Of a DNA stretch of 64,000 nucleotides, positions 33,889 to 48,500 are shown piece after piece (the stretch's first letter is position 1; each line of letters starts with the position of its first letter). The stretch is taken from positions 177,265,741 through 177,329,740 of the forward strand of contig CM041465.1 in NCBI GenBank assembly GCA_023213395.1, read 5' to 3'. This DNA comes from Cycas panzhihuaensis. Its lineage: Eukaryota > Cycadophyta. The notes beneath the pieces are model-generated. The model made no database searches and was not told the origin of the DNA. It was given only the letters and a program-made list of their open reading frames with translations. A program made the translations under genes and the position numbers.

Positions 33889-36530
33889 AAGAGGAGAAAT
33901 ACATATAGGGGTACCTTGTATAGTCTCAAAGGGTAAGGCCCTCCCACCCTTGGATGGCCACAAGGGAAGAGGAGAGACCCTTAAAGGAGAGGTTCCTATG
34001 GCAAAGGAACATAAGATAAAAAACTATAGGCAAAGGGCCTAAGACAAGCGTGGATGGGCTTCCCTTAGGCTAATTGGTCTAAGGCAAATCAAACCAAGGA
34101 AAGGAATGGGAAAAATGGTGACTAAGAGCTACTCTCCCTCTCTCTCTTTTCTTTTCAATGACAAAAGACCAAGAGGAAAAAAAGGGAACAAGTGTCTTAT
34201 GTGCATTCAATCATACAAGCTAAGTGGAATTCCACTAAGGGTGCTTTCAGACTAGGTAGGAAAAGGAGAGAGGAATGCAATCTCTTCTATGCCCTTTTCT
34301 TATAAAAACACGTATGCAACATACTTATATAAACTAAATGCAAATAGTTAGTTTATTACCCTTTTAACCTTTGTGTGATTTATTAAACAAATGCAATAGA
34401 TACTTGATAAGAGCGTAAAAAGGAAAGGGGTGAAAGGAGAGAGATGATGCATACCCAGGAAGTGTAGTGGTTGACACAGAACCTCACTTGCATGCAATGT
34501 ATGCCCTTTCACCTTTAGCTGGTGTGTAACCAAAGTTGAAGCAAAAAATAGGGGTTTCCTTACCCTTCCTTACCCTCCTCGTATAAAAGACAAAATGGAG
34601 CGGGAAAAGCAAAGAAAGCAAACAATCATACAAAGAAGCGAATAAAGCAGAAGAGGAAAAAAGGGTGAAGATTTACCCAGAGTAGTATGTTCTTTCTCTT
34701 CACGAATGTCACTTCAAACTTAGAACCACAAGGGGTTTTCCCTTCCAAGAAGGGGCTACCAAGATGCAAGATACTATGTAGGCAAAGATATAATATAAAT
34801 GCTAAAATTTTATATCTTAAATTGGTAAAACTACTACTAAAAGCAATTATGCCCTCCCCAAAGAAAGACCATGCATACCAAGCAAGAAGTAAGGCATAGC
34901 CTCAAGATGGCAAAACCCTTCATAAATGGATCTCCACGCAGCCTTAAAATACAATAAGATGAAGGTTATGTGATAGCCTATGAGTAGCGAACAAGCATGA
35001 GGATGAATGTTATGAGACGTAGGAGAGATGCCTAGGTAGTAGAGTCGCTACGAGCAGCGAATCACCATGCAAGCTTTGCCAAAGGTCTGAATGGGTGCTG
35101 GAAAATGTTAGGGGCATAGAGAGGGCCCAAAAAAAGAGCGTGTAGGCCTAGAACCAGTGCAGCAAGGGCTGTGTATGCTGATATCCAGCGCAGGCTTGGA
35201 TTCCATCCACTCCTAGTTAGCTCAAGGAAAGCATGGGCGCAAGAGAGGAATAATGGGAAGGGGTTTGCCCTTGGGGAGTAGGTCTAAGTGGGACAGATCC
35301 TGCCTTACTCCCTTCACCCAATCTTTTTAAACCCTCTCCCACAACTTTCTTGAAGACAACAAGTGGAGAGTGGGAAGGAGGTTGAGGTGTTTAAAACCAA
35401 ACACTAGAAAGAGCAATCCTTTTTATAGCTAAAGGACAAAAAGGGAAGAAAAATATACTTTTGAACAAGCTCTAATGGAGTAAATATGTATTGAAACATA
35501 GAAACAAGGTAAGGGGTACCTACTGGGCTAAGTTGAGGGTAGATCTACCCCTGCAACTAGCAGAAGAAGGCAGGTCCTGCAAGGTTTGCAGGGTATTTCC
35601 TAAAGTAGAGTTATAGAAGACACTTGCTAGCCAAAACTGAAGGAGAATCATGGAGATCACACTTGGAAAAGCTTGGGGGAGAGTATCCTACCACGTCATA
35701 GAGATGCTACATGCAGATCCTAAGCTAGAATGGCAGAAAGTGTAGTGTTGCAGGTATACCTATGAAGGAGAAGAGGAAGAGAGTAGAATTATAGCAATTG
35801 AACGTGTTGTATGAGAGCCAAGAGATGTGAAATGAGGTACTTTTTAGGATATATACACATCCTAAACCTAATCGAGCAATTAGGATTTAGGTAGGGCTGA
35901 GTTGGTTACTTATCTATGTGGTAATTCTGCGAAAAAAGTGAGAATTTCCATGGTTGATAAAAAAAATAAAGTGCAAGAGTCGCACCCCAGTAAGCTTCGT
36001 GGTACCACTTAGTTTACAACGATGCGAGACCAGAATGCTAAAATAATAATGGAAAAGGTTCTTGGATCCCTAGAAAGAGATGTGATAGGCCTAGGAGGGG
36101 CCGACCCTCCTGTCTAGATGGCTAGGGACACTCTAGGTGACATGTGAGCTAGACCAAATGAGATATCAAAAGCTAAGATTCCTAGAAATTTTATGAAAGG
36201 GATACAAGATCAGGGTATGATCAGGTCATACAAGTTGAGTGAGGCTTAAGGTGACATGAAGGTGGCGCGGAGGGTCATAGAGTGCCATGGGGATGCCTAC
36301 CTTGCAGAGAGGTAGGTTCCGCAGGTCATCATAAGGTAAAAGTATGATAAGCAACATGATCAAGCAATAGATGTAAGGTGATCACTCAAATGTAGCAGTT
36401 AATCATGCAATAAGGCAATGCTTCTATCTACCTTTCCAAAGAAATAATAAAGATGAAAAGGAAGAAACATACCTGTGCTTACCTGAGTCGACCTGTCCAT
36501 ATCCATTCCTCGTAGCCAAGAAACAGGAGG

Positions 36531-37523
36531 GAACAATTCCTGTATTTGAAGGGATTGGAATAGGAGCAGATGGATATGAGGGACCCATCCCCCCTTAAGG
36601 GTATGTCCCTTGTTGAAAGGGTACTTGAGAGGGGGTTCTTTGGTAGGGGGCTTGCCCTCCTTACAAAGCTGCTATATAAGAAAGAGTATAAGAGGATGGG
36701 ATAGAAGGGTATGGAACTAGATTTTACCTATATGGGCCACCAGTAGGTGGTGCAACACCATACAAATGCAAAGGATCCACTCTATAAATAGGAAGGGAAT
36801 TCCCTTTACCATATCCCCATGGTTGGGAACTATACCCTAGGGGCACATAAAGGGAAGGATCCCTAGGTTGAGCTTGGGTATGCATGGGGATTGATCCTAC
36901 GTGGCTAAAAGTAGGGGCATACGTGGGTCCCCTAGATCTAATAGGTGGCATATAGACTACGGCCGGTTGGGGCATAGTCGTTTCGCTAGAGAGAGGCATA
37001 CTCAACCCAAGTTGGGAAGAGGGTATGTCTTGGGTGGTCCCTAAGGAACATGGACCACAAGGAGAAGAAGACACAATGAGGGATGCCCTCATTGTGGGTA
37101 AGGGAGTTGGACGAGATGGATGAGGCAGTGCTGATGTAGAGGAAGAAAGCTCTATGCTTCGCAAGATGCTATCCAACCACTTAGGACGTGATTGGAGGCT
37201 AGCGAGTTGGAAGCACTGGTTAAGCGCTTCTACTACGTTCACGAGAGGGGTATCCACCTGATCATATGAGGTCAACGGGTCCTCATATGAGCAGACCCCA
37301 TAGGTAGGTCCTCATGAGGATCGCCACTAAGGTGACGATACTCCAAGGGAGAAGATGCTTCCACTTTATAAGTGCAGAGGTGGTGGACTAATGGGTGCTC
37401 TTGGTCATCCAGGTAGAAGATAGGGTCCTCACCCTCTTGGGTGGGCCCCTAGAAAGAGGCGGGTAGTTGGTGGGACTCAGAGACATAGGCGAGATATGCC
37501 CAATCTAAAGGAAATCCTTCCAT
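36531..37523 (-). pseudogene. Gag of gypsy A, N-terminal part
   Basis: Starts at Met 37523-37521 (MEGFPLDW), the same start context as in element B. One TAG follows within 25 codons, then a 183-codon frame 37275-36724 rich in Pro and Ser. The sequence then meets the GGAGG target duplication and continues at 15334 on the far side of element B. No catalytic domain is expected here; this is the gag N-terminal region. Confidence 0.75.
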
Positions 37524-37756
37524 GGTCAATTCAAAATCTGACGATAGAAGGGGATAGTAAGGGGAGTCTTCCAACAAAGGAGGAAGGCCTCGCAAATGAT
37601 GAGAGAATCATCGCATACAAGTTTCTCCTAAAGATTAGAAGAAAAAATAGATGGTAAGATAACAAGTGTTGGGGGTTGTCCAACAAATCAAGGAGAGCTA
37701 TTAGAGGGGAAATAGCACCAACGATGAAGGGACGAAGATAGATCCCCTTACTAGTG
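37524..37756 (-). other. Leader between primer site and gag, gypsy A
   Basis: About 230 bp, homologous to the leader of element B at 28111-28347. No further signal seen. Confidence 0.5.
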
Positions 37757-37776
37757 GGTCCCCAATATGGTCACTA
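37757..37776 (-). other. Primer-binding site of gypsy A (decayed, tRNA-Arg-like)
   Basis: On the minus strand TAGTGACCATATTGGGGACC, corresponding to TGGCGACCA... in element B with two G-to-A changes in the first five bases. It sits one base after the LTR4 end at 37778. Confidence 0.6.
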
Positions 37777-37777
37777 G

Positions 37778-40700
37778 TGGAATCACACCCTTAAGGGGTC
37801 ATTAAATTTGGGAGAGATCGGGCCAATGTGACTGACAACTTTGTGGTCAAGAATCTATAAGGGCAAGGAAGAGAGATCACTCACACAAGATGCTCGTATG
37901 TCAGAACGCAGGTTCGAGGACCCATAAATAGTGCACAAACTCCCTTTCAGGTAACACCTCCTTAATTCAGAGCTAGGGGAAAAAGAGGGATCTCCTTAGT
38001 TGGCCTAAGTAACCTTTAGAAGGGCCCTCCCATCGTGAATGGCCAAGGAAAGGAGGCAAAGGTGATGGTGCACCTCTTCTTATGAAGAAAGGAATGAGTG
38101 GAACAAGCCCTAATGGAAAAGATAAAAGACTCGCATGTAAGCTTGGAGTGGCTAGAAGTGTAAGTAGATGAGAGAGAAGTTGGGTTGATGGACTAACTTT
38201 GATCTAAAGGGTGAAGCCAAAGGAGGCTTTGCTAATAAAAAAGAAAGATGACCTTGAAAGGAGGTACCCCCAAGGTGCCACGCCTAAAACAGGGTTAGGT
38301 GTGGGAGATAAACAAAGTAAATTACCCCTATGTTTGTTTTTGTTATCTAATAAGATAATATAGGGGTGTGGGTTATCATTGTTTGTGTTTGTTTCTTATA
38401 AATGAGAGAAATGAACTTCAAAAGGAATAATACACACTCTCTCTCTTTCCTAGGTACTAACCTCCCTCTCTTTATCCTTTGTAAACAAGGGAAGAAGAAG
38501 GGAAACCAAACCACTAAGGAAAAAGAATATGAGTGTCAAATGCAAACCTACCCAATGATATATAAAGGAAAAGCAAAGTGTTAATGGATGGATGCATAAC
38601 CCACCTTGCCTAAATCCTATTAGAAATGAGGGTTTAGGCAAGAAAGGAAATAAGTAACTATTTGACTAGAGGGAATGGCACCTATTGGTATGAGTTAGCT
38701 AATTCTTGCTATGCAATCTAAATAAGGCAAGTAACAATAACTAATAGAATGCAAGTAATACAATCCTTTCATTTCTCTTTCTCATTTAGGAGTAAGGGGG
38801 AAGAAGGACTAAAATATGAAAAATAAAGTAGGACAAATGTACCTGGGAAGTAAGCAGTCGATGTAGCATCTTTCTCGCTTCCTTCACGGTATGAACTTTC
38901 CTCCTTGGCACACCTTACTGCGGATAGCAGGGTGAACAGAGCACCAGCGAGAGGGGGGCTTCCTTACCTTCCCCAAAACTCAAACGAAAAGAGACTAAAA
39001 AGGAAGGATAAATGCCTCTGTAGAAATTTTAAATCACAATAATAATAACAAGGAAAGGAAGGTGTACCTATAATAGAGACCTCTGTTTGCTCTGAAGCAC
39101 ACAAATCCTGCACAACACAAAGTTTGCCCTTTCCTAAGGGGCACTGGATACGTGTGGGAGTAAGTGCATGCAAGGAAATGTATATGTATGTATATATTCC
39201 TTTTCAAGGGAAATGGAGCAAAAGAAAACAGACTTAACAAATATCTACTAAGTAACAAAACATGCAATGTTAGTATAGTTCTCACCTTGTATGCACAACC
39301 AACAAGTAATGTAGGAAAGAGGGGGTGAAAGGAAAGAAAACAGGTAGCCTCAGAATGGATAACCCTCCCAACTAAATGGTCCACATGTCCCCAAGCACTC
39401 AAGCCAGTGGTTAAGAAGGTCAAGACTACTCACTAATAGGTGGAAAGCATGTTTTTGCCAATACAAAAAGGTAGCAAGAAAGCTATAAAAAAACTGCAAA
39501 AGTCACAAAAGTCTCAAACTGTAACTTTTACGAGACTTTGCAAAAATGAGCCCTAAAGCTGAAAAGGCATGAACTAGGGCTAGAAACTAGGTTATATGTG
39601 ATCCTTAGTGGCTGGTTGTAGACATAGCAAGGGGTTGCCTACACTGTAATTAGCAGAAATCTCCACTCTAACAGTCTTTTTTAGGTAGGCAAGGAAGGTA
39701 TAGAGGATGAGAAGGTAAGGAGAGAAGGGGGCTGCCCTTTAGGAGAAGGAATGTGGGTGCAGAACACTACCTAAAACTCCTTTCACTCTCTCATGAACCT
39801 GTTTCCCTGCTACCTCCTTGAAAAGACCCTAAAAACTTGGGGAGGAAGTGGACAAGCAAATAAGAAGGACAATTTGCCTCCCAATACAAAAGAAGAGAAG
39901 GAAAACTCCACATATATAAGTAGGGAAGAGACTAGTAAAAGAGCACCTATGCTATGGAAGGAAAAGAAATGAAGACAAATCTGAAGGTACCCAGTAAGGA
40001 TAGATCTATGGCAGATCTACCAGGCAAACCAGGTAAGAGAGAGAGTTCCTTTAGGGGGGTTACTAGGAAACCCCTATAGTATAGTGAAAGAGGAACATAA
40101 CCTATGGAAAAGGTGAAGCTTAAGGCTTGGTAAGACGTTTAGAGCATGGCTCTGCCTCAGCCAATACTACTATAGACCTACAACCTATGTTTCCTATGTT
40201 GTAGGAGCTGGTAGCTGGAAGGTGGAGCGAGTACAACAGAGTTGAAACATGTTGTAGAACTTATTGAGAAGGAGAGGAGAGAAAGAGAGTGAGAAGAGGG
40301 AATAAATGAGGTGAATTTTGGGTTTTCAAACCCAATCCTAGCCCAGCGAGCAATTAGAGTTTGCCCTAGGTGGGAAAAAATCTATTACCATGTGATAATT
40401 TCGTGTTTAATGCAAAATTAGTTGTGGCCACATAAAAAAGGACCTATGGAAGTCACACCATAGTAAACTTCGTGATATTGCAAAGTTTACAGTAGTACCG
40501 TAGAGTTTATAGTGGTGTGGCCAAAACTAAGGCAAAAAGAAAAAAGGGGGAGCCCGTAGGCTTCCTAAAAAAGGGGGTCCTAGACCCCAAGAGAGTATGA
40601 TGCAGTGTTAAGATGGTAAGGGAGGGTCATGGAACCTAAGAGGACCACAATAGGGGGAAACGATGGTGAAGGACTCCAGAAAGGGAGACAAATGGCTTAT

Positions 40701-41047
40701 AAAGATGACAACAGCACCTAAATGAGGTGTTAGGGGTTGTGTCACACCAAGAAGCGATGCAAAATAGACTGTGGGAGCCAGAAGTACTCAAGGACATCAT
40801 GGAGACATGGTGGAGGGTTGTGGAGTACCATGGGATGTGTATCTCAAATCATCATAGGCTAAAAGTGTCAAAATGTAATATGAATAGGCAAGCAATGCAA
40901 AGTGATTATATAGTGAATCAATCGGGATGTAATGTGCATGATGAGCCTTAATCAACCATCTCTAAAACTGATGAAAGAAAAGATAGAAGCATACCTGAAC
41001 TTACTTGAGTCGAGTTGTCCATGTCCATTCCTAGTAGCTAAGAAACA
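37778..41047 (-). repeat. 5' LTR (LTR4) of gypsy A
   Basis: 3270 bp, from TGGAATC to GAAACA on the plus strand. Its right 1171 bp pair with LTR1; the rest aligns more loosely with LTR2 and LTR3, showing a separate LTR subfamily. The palindromic motif is at 40463-40490 but its centre has lost GGTACC. The right flank (TATATATACAT) is outside the element, and the matching target duplication would lie left of the window. Confidence 0.85.
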
Positions 41048-42589
41048 TATATATACATAATTTTTTATTTTTTTAACATGGAAAAGAGTTGCAATGATGA
41101 TCCAACTCATGTGGGACTAAGTAAACTAGAATATGATAACTTGTTTTAATAGAGAAAAGACACAACGAGACTTGAGAGACTAATTAGAAGGGTATAACTT
41201 TGGGGAGAACATAAACGATTCATATAAGCAATCTCTTAGTACTTTCATTTAGAACATAAATGAATCAAGAACCTTAGGATGGAAACCATGGGAAGCATGA
41301 ATAGTTTGCCATAGTGAGAATCAAATGGGATTGCTATCCAAGAGCAAATCAAATAATAGCATGTTTGAGAGCACAAGCGATGAGTTGTGAAAATATATTG
41401 CCTATAGCCTAAAATATCATGTGTAGAAGATCATATAAAAGTAATGAGGGTCGTGTATGGCTTGAAACAAGAAGTGTTGATAGTAATAGAGCCCTTTATA
41501 GGCTATTAACAAGGTGAAGGAGGGACCACAACACTGAGAGGATCAATCACAAAGTTGATCATAGATGTAAATAAGGTCATCTCAAAGTCTAAGATGGACC
41601 TAAAGGACATTTATGAACATAGAAGGTGAAGTGATGCTTGATAAAAGGAAAGCCTATTAGGCTATGAAAACTAGATTCATTGCTAAGAAATAATCTTATA
41701 GGTAGTAAACAATGGTATGGTAGGTGACAATTATCTTTGGGCAATAATAAGGTAAATATGAGCAATAATAATACCATGCACTAATGACCAAAAAAGGAGG
41801 CATTTTGAATTTCAAAATAAAAATTAACTTAGTGGGCTAGTAGTAATGATGATAATGTAAGGATGTAAAATGTTTAAATAGGGTTACAATAGAAGAAATA
41901 AGAGATGAAACATGCACCTAGAAGCTAAGTTATGACTATTACAAAAAAGAAAGTTATTCATTTTAGGTTTTCATTTTTATGATCAAGAGTCTAGAATTTT
42001 ATTAAGAAAATCTAACCCTACTTTGGCATCCAATCTTTTAGGAGTGATTCTAAATAAACTTACCATTAGAATTGGATGTGGGTAGACTCATTGGATCCAT
42101 AATTTATCGATGGTCAGCCTAACACCAAACCTAATAGGCAAAATTTGCAATTTTATATATAATTTGGATCTTTTCATTAATAAGGGTTTTAGTAGCACCA
42201 TGCTCTAAATTTTTATTTTTCAGCTAAATGGAGCCTGATTCAAGCTTTGTTCAAGGTCAACCTGGAGTAATATAATACCCTGGTCATTTTGAATGGATAA
42301 ATTTTTATCTAAAATTATTTTTATGATTTTCTTTTTTTTTTTCATGATTTTTGGAGCCACATGATTATTCATTGTATGGCTTTGTTAAACCTCATTGTAC
42401 CATAAACATACTAATGAGATCCTTTATTTCTTCATAGGACAAGGAGAAAAGTCTATAGTATAGAGTAGTTTATAGAAATTTTGAGATTGTACTCACCAAT
42501 TTACCCATTGAGAGTTTGCTTATTATTTACTTAATGTGTTTAGGATGTGACTAGACTTGTGCATATTGTTTTGATCAAGTTTTGTGGTC
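41048..42589. other. Unassigned DNA right of gypsy A
   Basis: AT-rich with no convincing frame. Its right part may be the upstream region of the G antisense-gene copy, but the similarity to the matching part of element A is too weak for me to assert by eye. Confidence 0.35.
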
Positions 42590-43020
42590 CCACAGGTGAT
42601 TATCATGATTAATAATCACAAGAATATAAGATCTTTAATGTTGACCCTAATAGGTATGATGACTGGTCGAGACTAAGATATTTTAATATGTTGTGGGTTT
42701 CTAACAAGTGGTGACATTACAGTAGTTTATCTTAGACCAGGCTTTGTTGATCGACATAGAATCCCATTAGGATAGACACTGATAGACTTTTCACTTACCA
42801 AGCATTAGTGATATCACAGTTACCATAAGGGATATTTGCTAGATATTGAAGGTATCGTGTACTAGGGTATCACCAAAGTTAGTAATCCTACTCAACATAG
42901 AATATGCCATTATGTTACTTTATTCTTCTATGGCTGAGGACACTAGGATTACTAGGGAGGAATATGAGCAAGATATTGAGTTTAGGCATTCCATGAGTCT
43001 ATATTAGCATGGAAATTATA
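42590..43020 (+). pseudogene. G: third copy of the antisense plant-mobile-domain-like gene, first fragment
   Basis: A CCCACAG splice-acceptor-like boundary near 42594 corresponds to the TTTTGCAG at 6993 of element A. Blocks similar to the other copies include VTIRDIC-ILKV near 42815 (compare IGDIRRILEI) and LLYSS. It is interrupted at 43021 by copia F and continues at 49060. It is more diverged than the copies in A and B, so it belongs to a different, older gypsy relative. No gag-pol of that element is visible in the window. Confidence 0.55.
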
Positions 43021-43342
43021 TGTTAAGTCATTAGTTAATATTAATGTGGTGGTTTAACTTAATTATGATTAATAAAATGGTGTGATTTATGCAAAAGGTT
43101 ATAACTCTTTTTCGTTAACATCTCTTAAAAGGATATAAATATCTTAGAGCCCTTGTATATTCATATCAAGCAAGTGGTAATCAATATGATAAATAGATCT
43201 TTATGGGGGGTTTCTTCCCAAAAGGGTTTCCTACGTACATCTTGTATATTGTGCAACTATTTTCTATGTTTATCATGCTTACTTGTTATGTATAGTAAAA
43301 GATTCTACAGATATAAACATGTATAAGTTCATTTTCTTAATA
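43021..43342 (+). repeat. 5' LTR of copia F
   Basis: 322 bp. TATAAAT near 43134 and conserved AGAGCCCTTGTATATTCAT just downstream. It begins TGTTAAG; the terminal CA is decayed to TA. Confidence 0.8.
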
Positions 43343-43354
43343 TGGTATTAAAGT

Positions 43355-44679
43355 TGTAGGGTCCTACATAGTTGAAGCTAAAAGTTGGGTGAAGTGGTGA
43401 GATCATTAGTTGTTAGGTGACATCATCAAACCCAAGACATTTCTTGAGGACTTATCTTCCCTATAACTTGTAAGAACATACATATTAATCAATGGTAATT
43501 AAGGAGGTGAAATTCACCTATCAATGAAGTTAAGGCAATGTTAGGGTTAGAATTCAAACATGCAAGCTATATTCATGGAGTGAGTTGGCTCATTGGGGGT
43601 TATTTAAAGTTGGTTGATGTATTGTGGCATAGATTGAAGCCAATGGAGTGTGTACTAATAGAGACTCAATGATGGTGAAGGTAACCAGAGCACCATACAT
43701 ATAAGTCGGCCCTATTCTTAACAAAACACCATAAAACTTAATATAAAAATAACCATTTACTATTAAAAATCATATGTTTATCATCTAAGGACAAGATTGG
43801 AGCCTAGATTAGTGTTTATCTACTCTTGAAATAAGTATTAAGTAGTATTAATAGTCGTAGTAGTGATTTATTAATGTGTTTTAGTCAAGTATTAAGTGGT
43901 GGTGTCCTTGGGTAAGTGTGTGGCCCTCTGTTTGTAATCAGATGTAAGAATTGATGTTGGAATAGGTTAAATACCTTCTTGCATATTAGTCAGTCTATGT
44001 ATGATGGTTCTTACTAGCCGTATGGCACACTGGAGCATATTTGGGTCTTGTCTGACTAATATAGATTGTGTGGCAATCACACCATGTATATTGAGTTTGG
44101 AGAGTGACATGATACCGAAAGTCACTTTGTTTGATATATTTCATCTTTTATAACCATAGTTAATCAAATTAATATGTGTTTATTATTATTCAACATGTGG
44201 GGTTAATGATAAGGTGTGCGACTAAAGAGAAAAAGTCACAACTCTTGAGAATATACCTTTTGGCATATTCCTCATATAAAGTAACTTTATAAAAAGCCTT
44301 TATACCATTGATATTTTATTTGTGAAGCATTGTGGAGTCTTATGTGATCATTTTTAAACTATTTATTGAGTGGATCTTACTTAGAAGACTATACACTCAG
44401 CATTGTGATGTCATTCCTTCTATTTGGAGCATATTCTAAGGCATCTTACGTCATATTTAAGCCTTTTCGGAGCTTTTTAAGGACTTTTTAAAAGCTTGTT
44501 GGTAAGGAGTGGATAGTTGGTAGGCCATTGTGACATGCATAATCATTATTTAATTATCCCCAATGAGTGTGCCTAAGAAGGAGATGATCACAGTGACATG
44601 GGTCTTGTGTGGAGGACTATAAGTTTAGTAGTCTCATGATATTAACTCATTATTTAAAGCTTATTTCTCAAGATGGATC
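43355..44679 (+). other. Leader region of copia F
   Basis: About 1.3 kb between the primer site and the first gag-like frame. No recognised protein or structure. Confidence 0.35.
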
Positions 44680-45425
44680 ATGTGATGCCCAAAGTTATCT
44701 TTAATGGCAATAATTTGAGTGAGTAGAAGGCCAACATGGAGTTAGTATTGATGGTAAATTAACTCTAAGTAATAATTAACAGGAAAGTGGATGCAATCTT
44801 GTTTGACTATAAAGAACATATATGACTTTAGGAGTAGTTTATGGCCATCAGATTGTTGAAATTGTTACTAGTATTAGACTAGAGGCCATTAGTTCATAAC
44901 ATAGAATAGCCAAATAAAATTTAGGCAAAATTATGTGAAACTTTTGAAAAGAAGAAGATGAATAGATGTTTAGCTTTAATATTAGAGCTTCTCAATTTGA
45001 AAGTAGAAGATAACACCAACATAAGTGCCCACCAGAATAAAATATTAAATTGAAGAATAAGATAGAAGAGTAAAATATAAATTTGACTAATGATGTGTTT
45101 TTGTTTATGATAATTATATCTACGTTACTAACTGCTTTTACCACTTTTTTAGACCATATATGGTAAAGATGAGGTGATAGAGGTTGAGATATTTGATGGC
45201 ATAAAGAATCTTATTCTAGCGAAGGATGCCAAGTTAAAACGTCATGGGATTCTTAGAGGTTCCAAGTCAAGTTAGGCCCTAGTCATGAAGACATAGATGA
45301 GAGAGGTTGTTCAGGAAGAAAAGTTCACACAAAGGTCTAGGGAAGAATCTCAAGAGAAGAAGAAATTCACTGATAAGTGTAACTTATACAAGAAGGAAGG
45401 CCACAAAGAAAAGAATTGCTAGTTC
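44680..45425 (+). pseudogene. Gag of copia F
   Basis: Degenerate frame with a copia-like gag (VDAILFDYKEHI region near 44790, KLCETFEKKKMN near 44945) and a nucleocapsid knuckle near 45375-45422, KCNLYKKEGHKEKNC, in which the second Cys is Tyr. Multiple stops. Confidence 0.6.
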
Positions 45426-45539
45426 AAGAGATAGGATGAACACAAAGTTAGCCAAGATGACAAAAAGAAGAGCATTGCAAGACACTATGTCTAAGTGTTA
45501 TCCTTATCAGCCAAGTCAAGTTAGAGACTATTATATATT

Positions 45540-48500
45540 AAAATCTAGAGCACAGAAGTATATCTCTTTCTAAAAGTACAACTTTGATGCATGGAGTGAA
45601 CATTATAGTGGTACTAAGATTATCCTTAGAGATGTCCATACATTACTAATAGAATGTATTATTATTATTCCCTTAGCAGGTGGTAAGTTTACAAGGGTCT
45701 ATTATGTACCCAAGATGTAGTTGAATTTTCTTTTAGCCTAAGAAATTTATAAATAAGAAATGAAGATGGAGCTTTAAAATAATAGATATCTAATTAAGGA
45801 TCCTATGTATAATTTCTATGCCATTGCTACTAGGAAAACTAGAGATAATTTTTAAGTGTTTGAAAAGTTTCAATCCTAGAAGAAGTCCTATACTTTTATT
45901 ACTAGCATAAATGATGTGAGTAAATTATGGCATGATTGCCTAGGTCACCTTAATTATAAAATCATCACAGTGCTAAAAAGGTTAAGAATAGTGCAAGGGT
46001 TGCCATTCATTTCATGCTCAGATGGTATTTGTGAAGGATGTATGTATGGGAAGGATCATTGCTATCCTTTTGCTTAGGATAATACTTAGAGAGCTAAGGA
46101 GAAGCTTGAGTTTGTGCATACAGATGTGATGGGTCTACTCCTAAACCCTTTAATATTAGGAGCTTAGTATAGCTTAGTGTTTATAGACAACTATACTAAG
46201 AAGGCCTGGGTATATTTTTTGAAGCATAAGTCAGATGTATTTGATTACTTATGTGACTAGAAAGTAAGTGTTGAGAACAAAAGTGATAAGAAGATTAAGA
46301 TATTAAGAAGTGATAATGGCAAGGAATATGATAATCATATATTTAATCAGTTCTATTGGGATCATGGAATAAAATAAGAGTTTACTGTCTCTTATACCTT
46401 ATAACAAGATGATATTGCAAAAAAGAAAAATCATACCCAGATGGAGATGGTAAGGTATATGGCACATTTAAAAAGCTTACCACCAATGTTTTAGGTAGAG
46501 GTTATAGCAATTATTATTTACATTCTAAATTGGGTACCCACTCAAGCAATTTATAGCATGACCCTTGAAGAGAAATAAACTAGTTAGAAACTCGTTATTA
46601 GCCATTTAAAAATATTTGGATGCATTGGATATGTATGTATCCTTGATGAAGGTCACAAGAAGCTAGATCGCAAGACCTTGAAGTGTATTTTTGTGGGGTA
46701 TTCTAATAAGAACAAAACTTATAGGCTATGGGATCTACATGGGAGAAAAAATTGTTATTAGTTGGGATGTCAAATTTGATGAATCATTGATATATTATGC
46801 TAAGAAGTCATCATAAGCATTTTTTTACCCCCCACTACTTCTATTTTTGGATTTAACAATTGAAGAGGATGATGAGCTAATCATTGGTATTCAAGAGGAA
46901 GAGAGTGGAGCGAGTCATAGTGAGGAGTTATCACATGAAAAAGTACCTACAACACTAGATCTTTCTATACCATTATGGGCAAGGAAGATGATAGAGGATT
47001 CTAGAGTGGCAATGGATACCCTTATTGATGATAGCAGAATAAGAACTCAACATGCTAATCAGACTTTATCAGTAGACACTAATAACTCCAGTGATCTAGT
47101 TTCATATGATGAAGTAAAAGATGATTCACAATAGAGAGTTACAATAGAGGAGAAGTATGGTTCACTCATGAAGAATGACATACGAGATTTGGTTTTGCTC
47201 CCTTTAAAAAAGAACCTTATTAGATGTAAGTAGGTCTACAAGACTAAGTATTACTCTGATGGAGAGGTAGACAAGTATAAGGCTAGGCTTATTGCTCAAG
47301 GGTTTAAGCAAAAGGAAGGAATTGATTATGAGGAGACATTTGCATTAGTCTCCATGATAATGATGATTTATTTGATCATTTCCTTAGTAATTGCATATGG
47401 TTGGGATTTATGCTAGATGGGCATTAAGTTTGCATTTATTAATGGGGATCTAAAGGATGAGACTTACGTGTCATAGCCTCTAGGATTCATTAAGAAATGC
47501 CAAAGCATTTTATATACTGATTAAAGTCTATGACCTAAAACAAGAACCCCATGCTTGGTATGAGAAGATTGATGCCAAGTTGAAGGAAGAAGGATTTGTT
47601 ATATTAAATTTGGACCTAAATTTGTATATGAAAAAGAGTAGGAATTTAATAGTAGCTATTGTGTTATATATGGATGATTTACTCATCAAAGGCAATTGTA
47701 ATAAGACTATTATTAGAGTTAAGTATAATTTAGGAATTACCTTTGATATGAAAGATCATAAGTGACTTCACTACTTCATGGGCATTTAAGTTAGGTAGAT
47801 GGAAGATCAAACCATGTTATTGCAAACATAGTATATGAAGAACCTATTAGAAAAGTTTAGGGTGTAGGATTGTAAGCTAGTTGTAACACCATATGCTTAG
47901 AGAACAAGACTATAAAAAGATATAGCTAAACCCTTTATAGATGGAACTATGTACCATCAATTGATAAGAAGTCTAATCTATTTTACTCATACCAAATAAG
48001 ATATTACCTATGTTATTTGATTAGTTTCTCGATATATGTGAAACCCTTAAAAACTACATTGAATTGTAGTAAAGCAAATTTTGAAGTACTTAAAGAGGAC
48101 ACTCAATCTTGGTCTCAAATAACATCATGGTGAGGAGATAAAGTTGTATGGCTATACTGATGTTAATTAAGGAGGAGACTCTAACGATCAAAAGTCCACT
48201 AATAGATATATTTTAGTGTCAGTAATAGATTTATTTCATAGTAGTTGAAGAAATAACAAATAGAGGTATTATCTTCTATGAAGGTAGAATATTAAGGATT
48301 TAATACTAGTACTAAAGAAGTTGTATGGTTACAAGGTCTCTTGGAAGTTCTTAGAGTTTCAAATAGCCATCTGATTATTTTTGTTAATAATTAAAGAACT
48401 ATTCACTTGTCAAATAATTTAGAGTTTCATACTCATACAAAGCACATAAAGATATAATACTACTATATCTATGAACATATTAAGTTAAGAAAGATGTAGG

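Larger units (their letters stand above)
28369..36525 (-). repeat. 5' LTR (LTR3) of gypsy B, interrupted by copia-1
   Basis: Segments 28369-28556 and 33894-36525 together make about 2820 bp and align with LTR2. The gap is copia-1 with its duplicated AAGAG. The right end GAAACA at 36525 meets the GGAGG duplication. The palindromic motif is at 35990-36017. Confidence 0.9.
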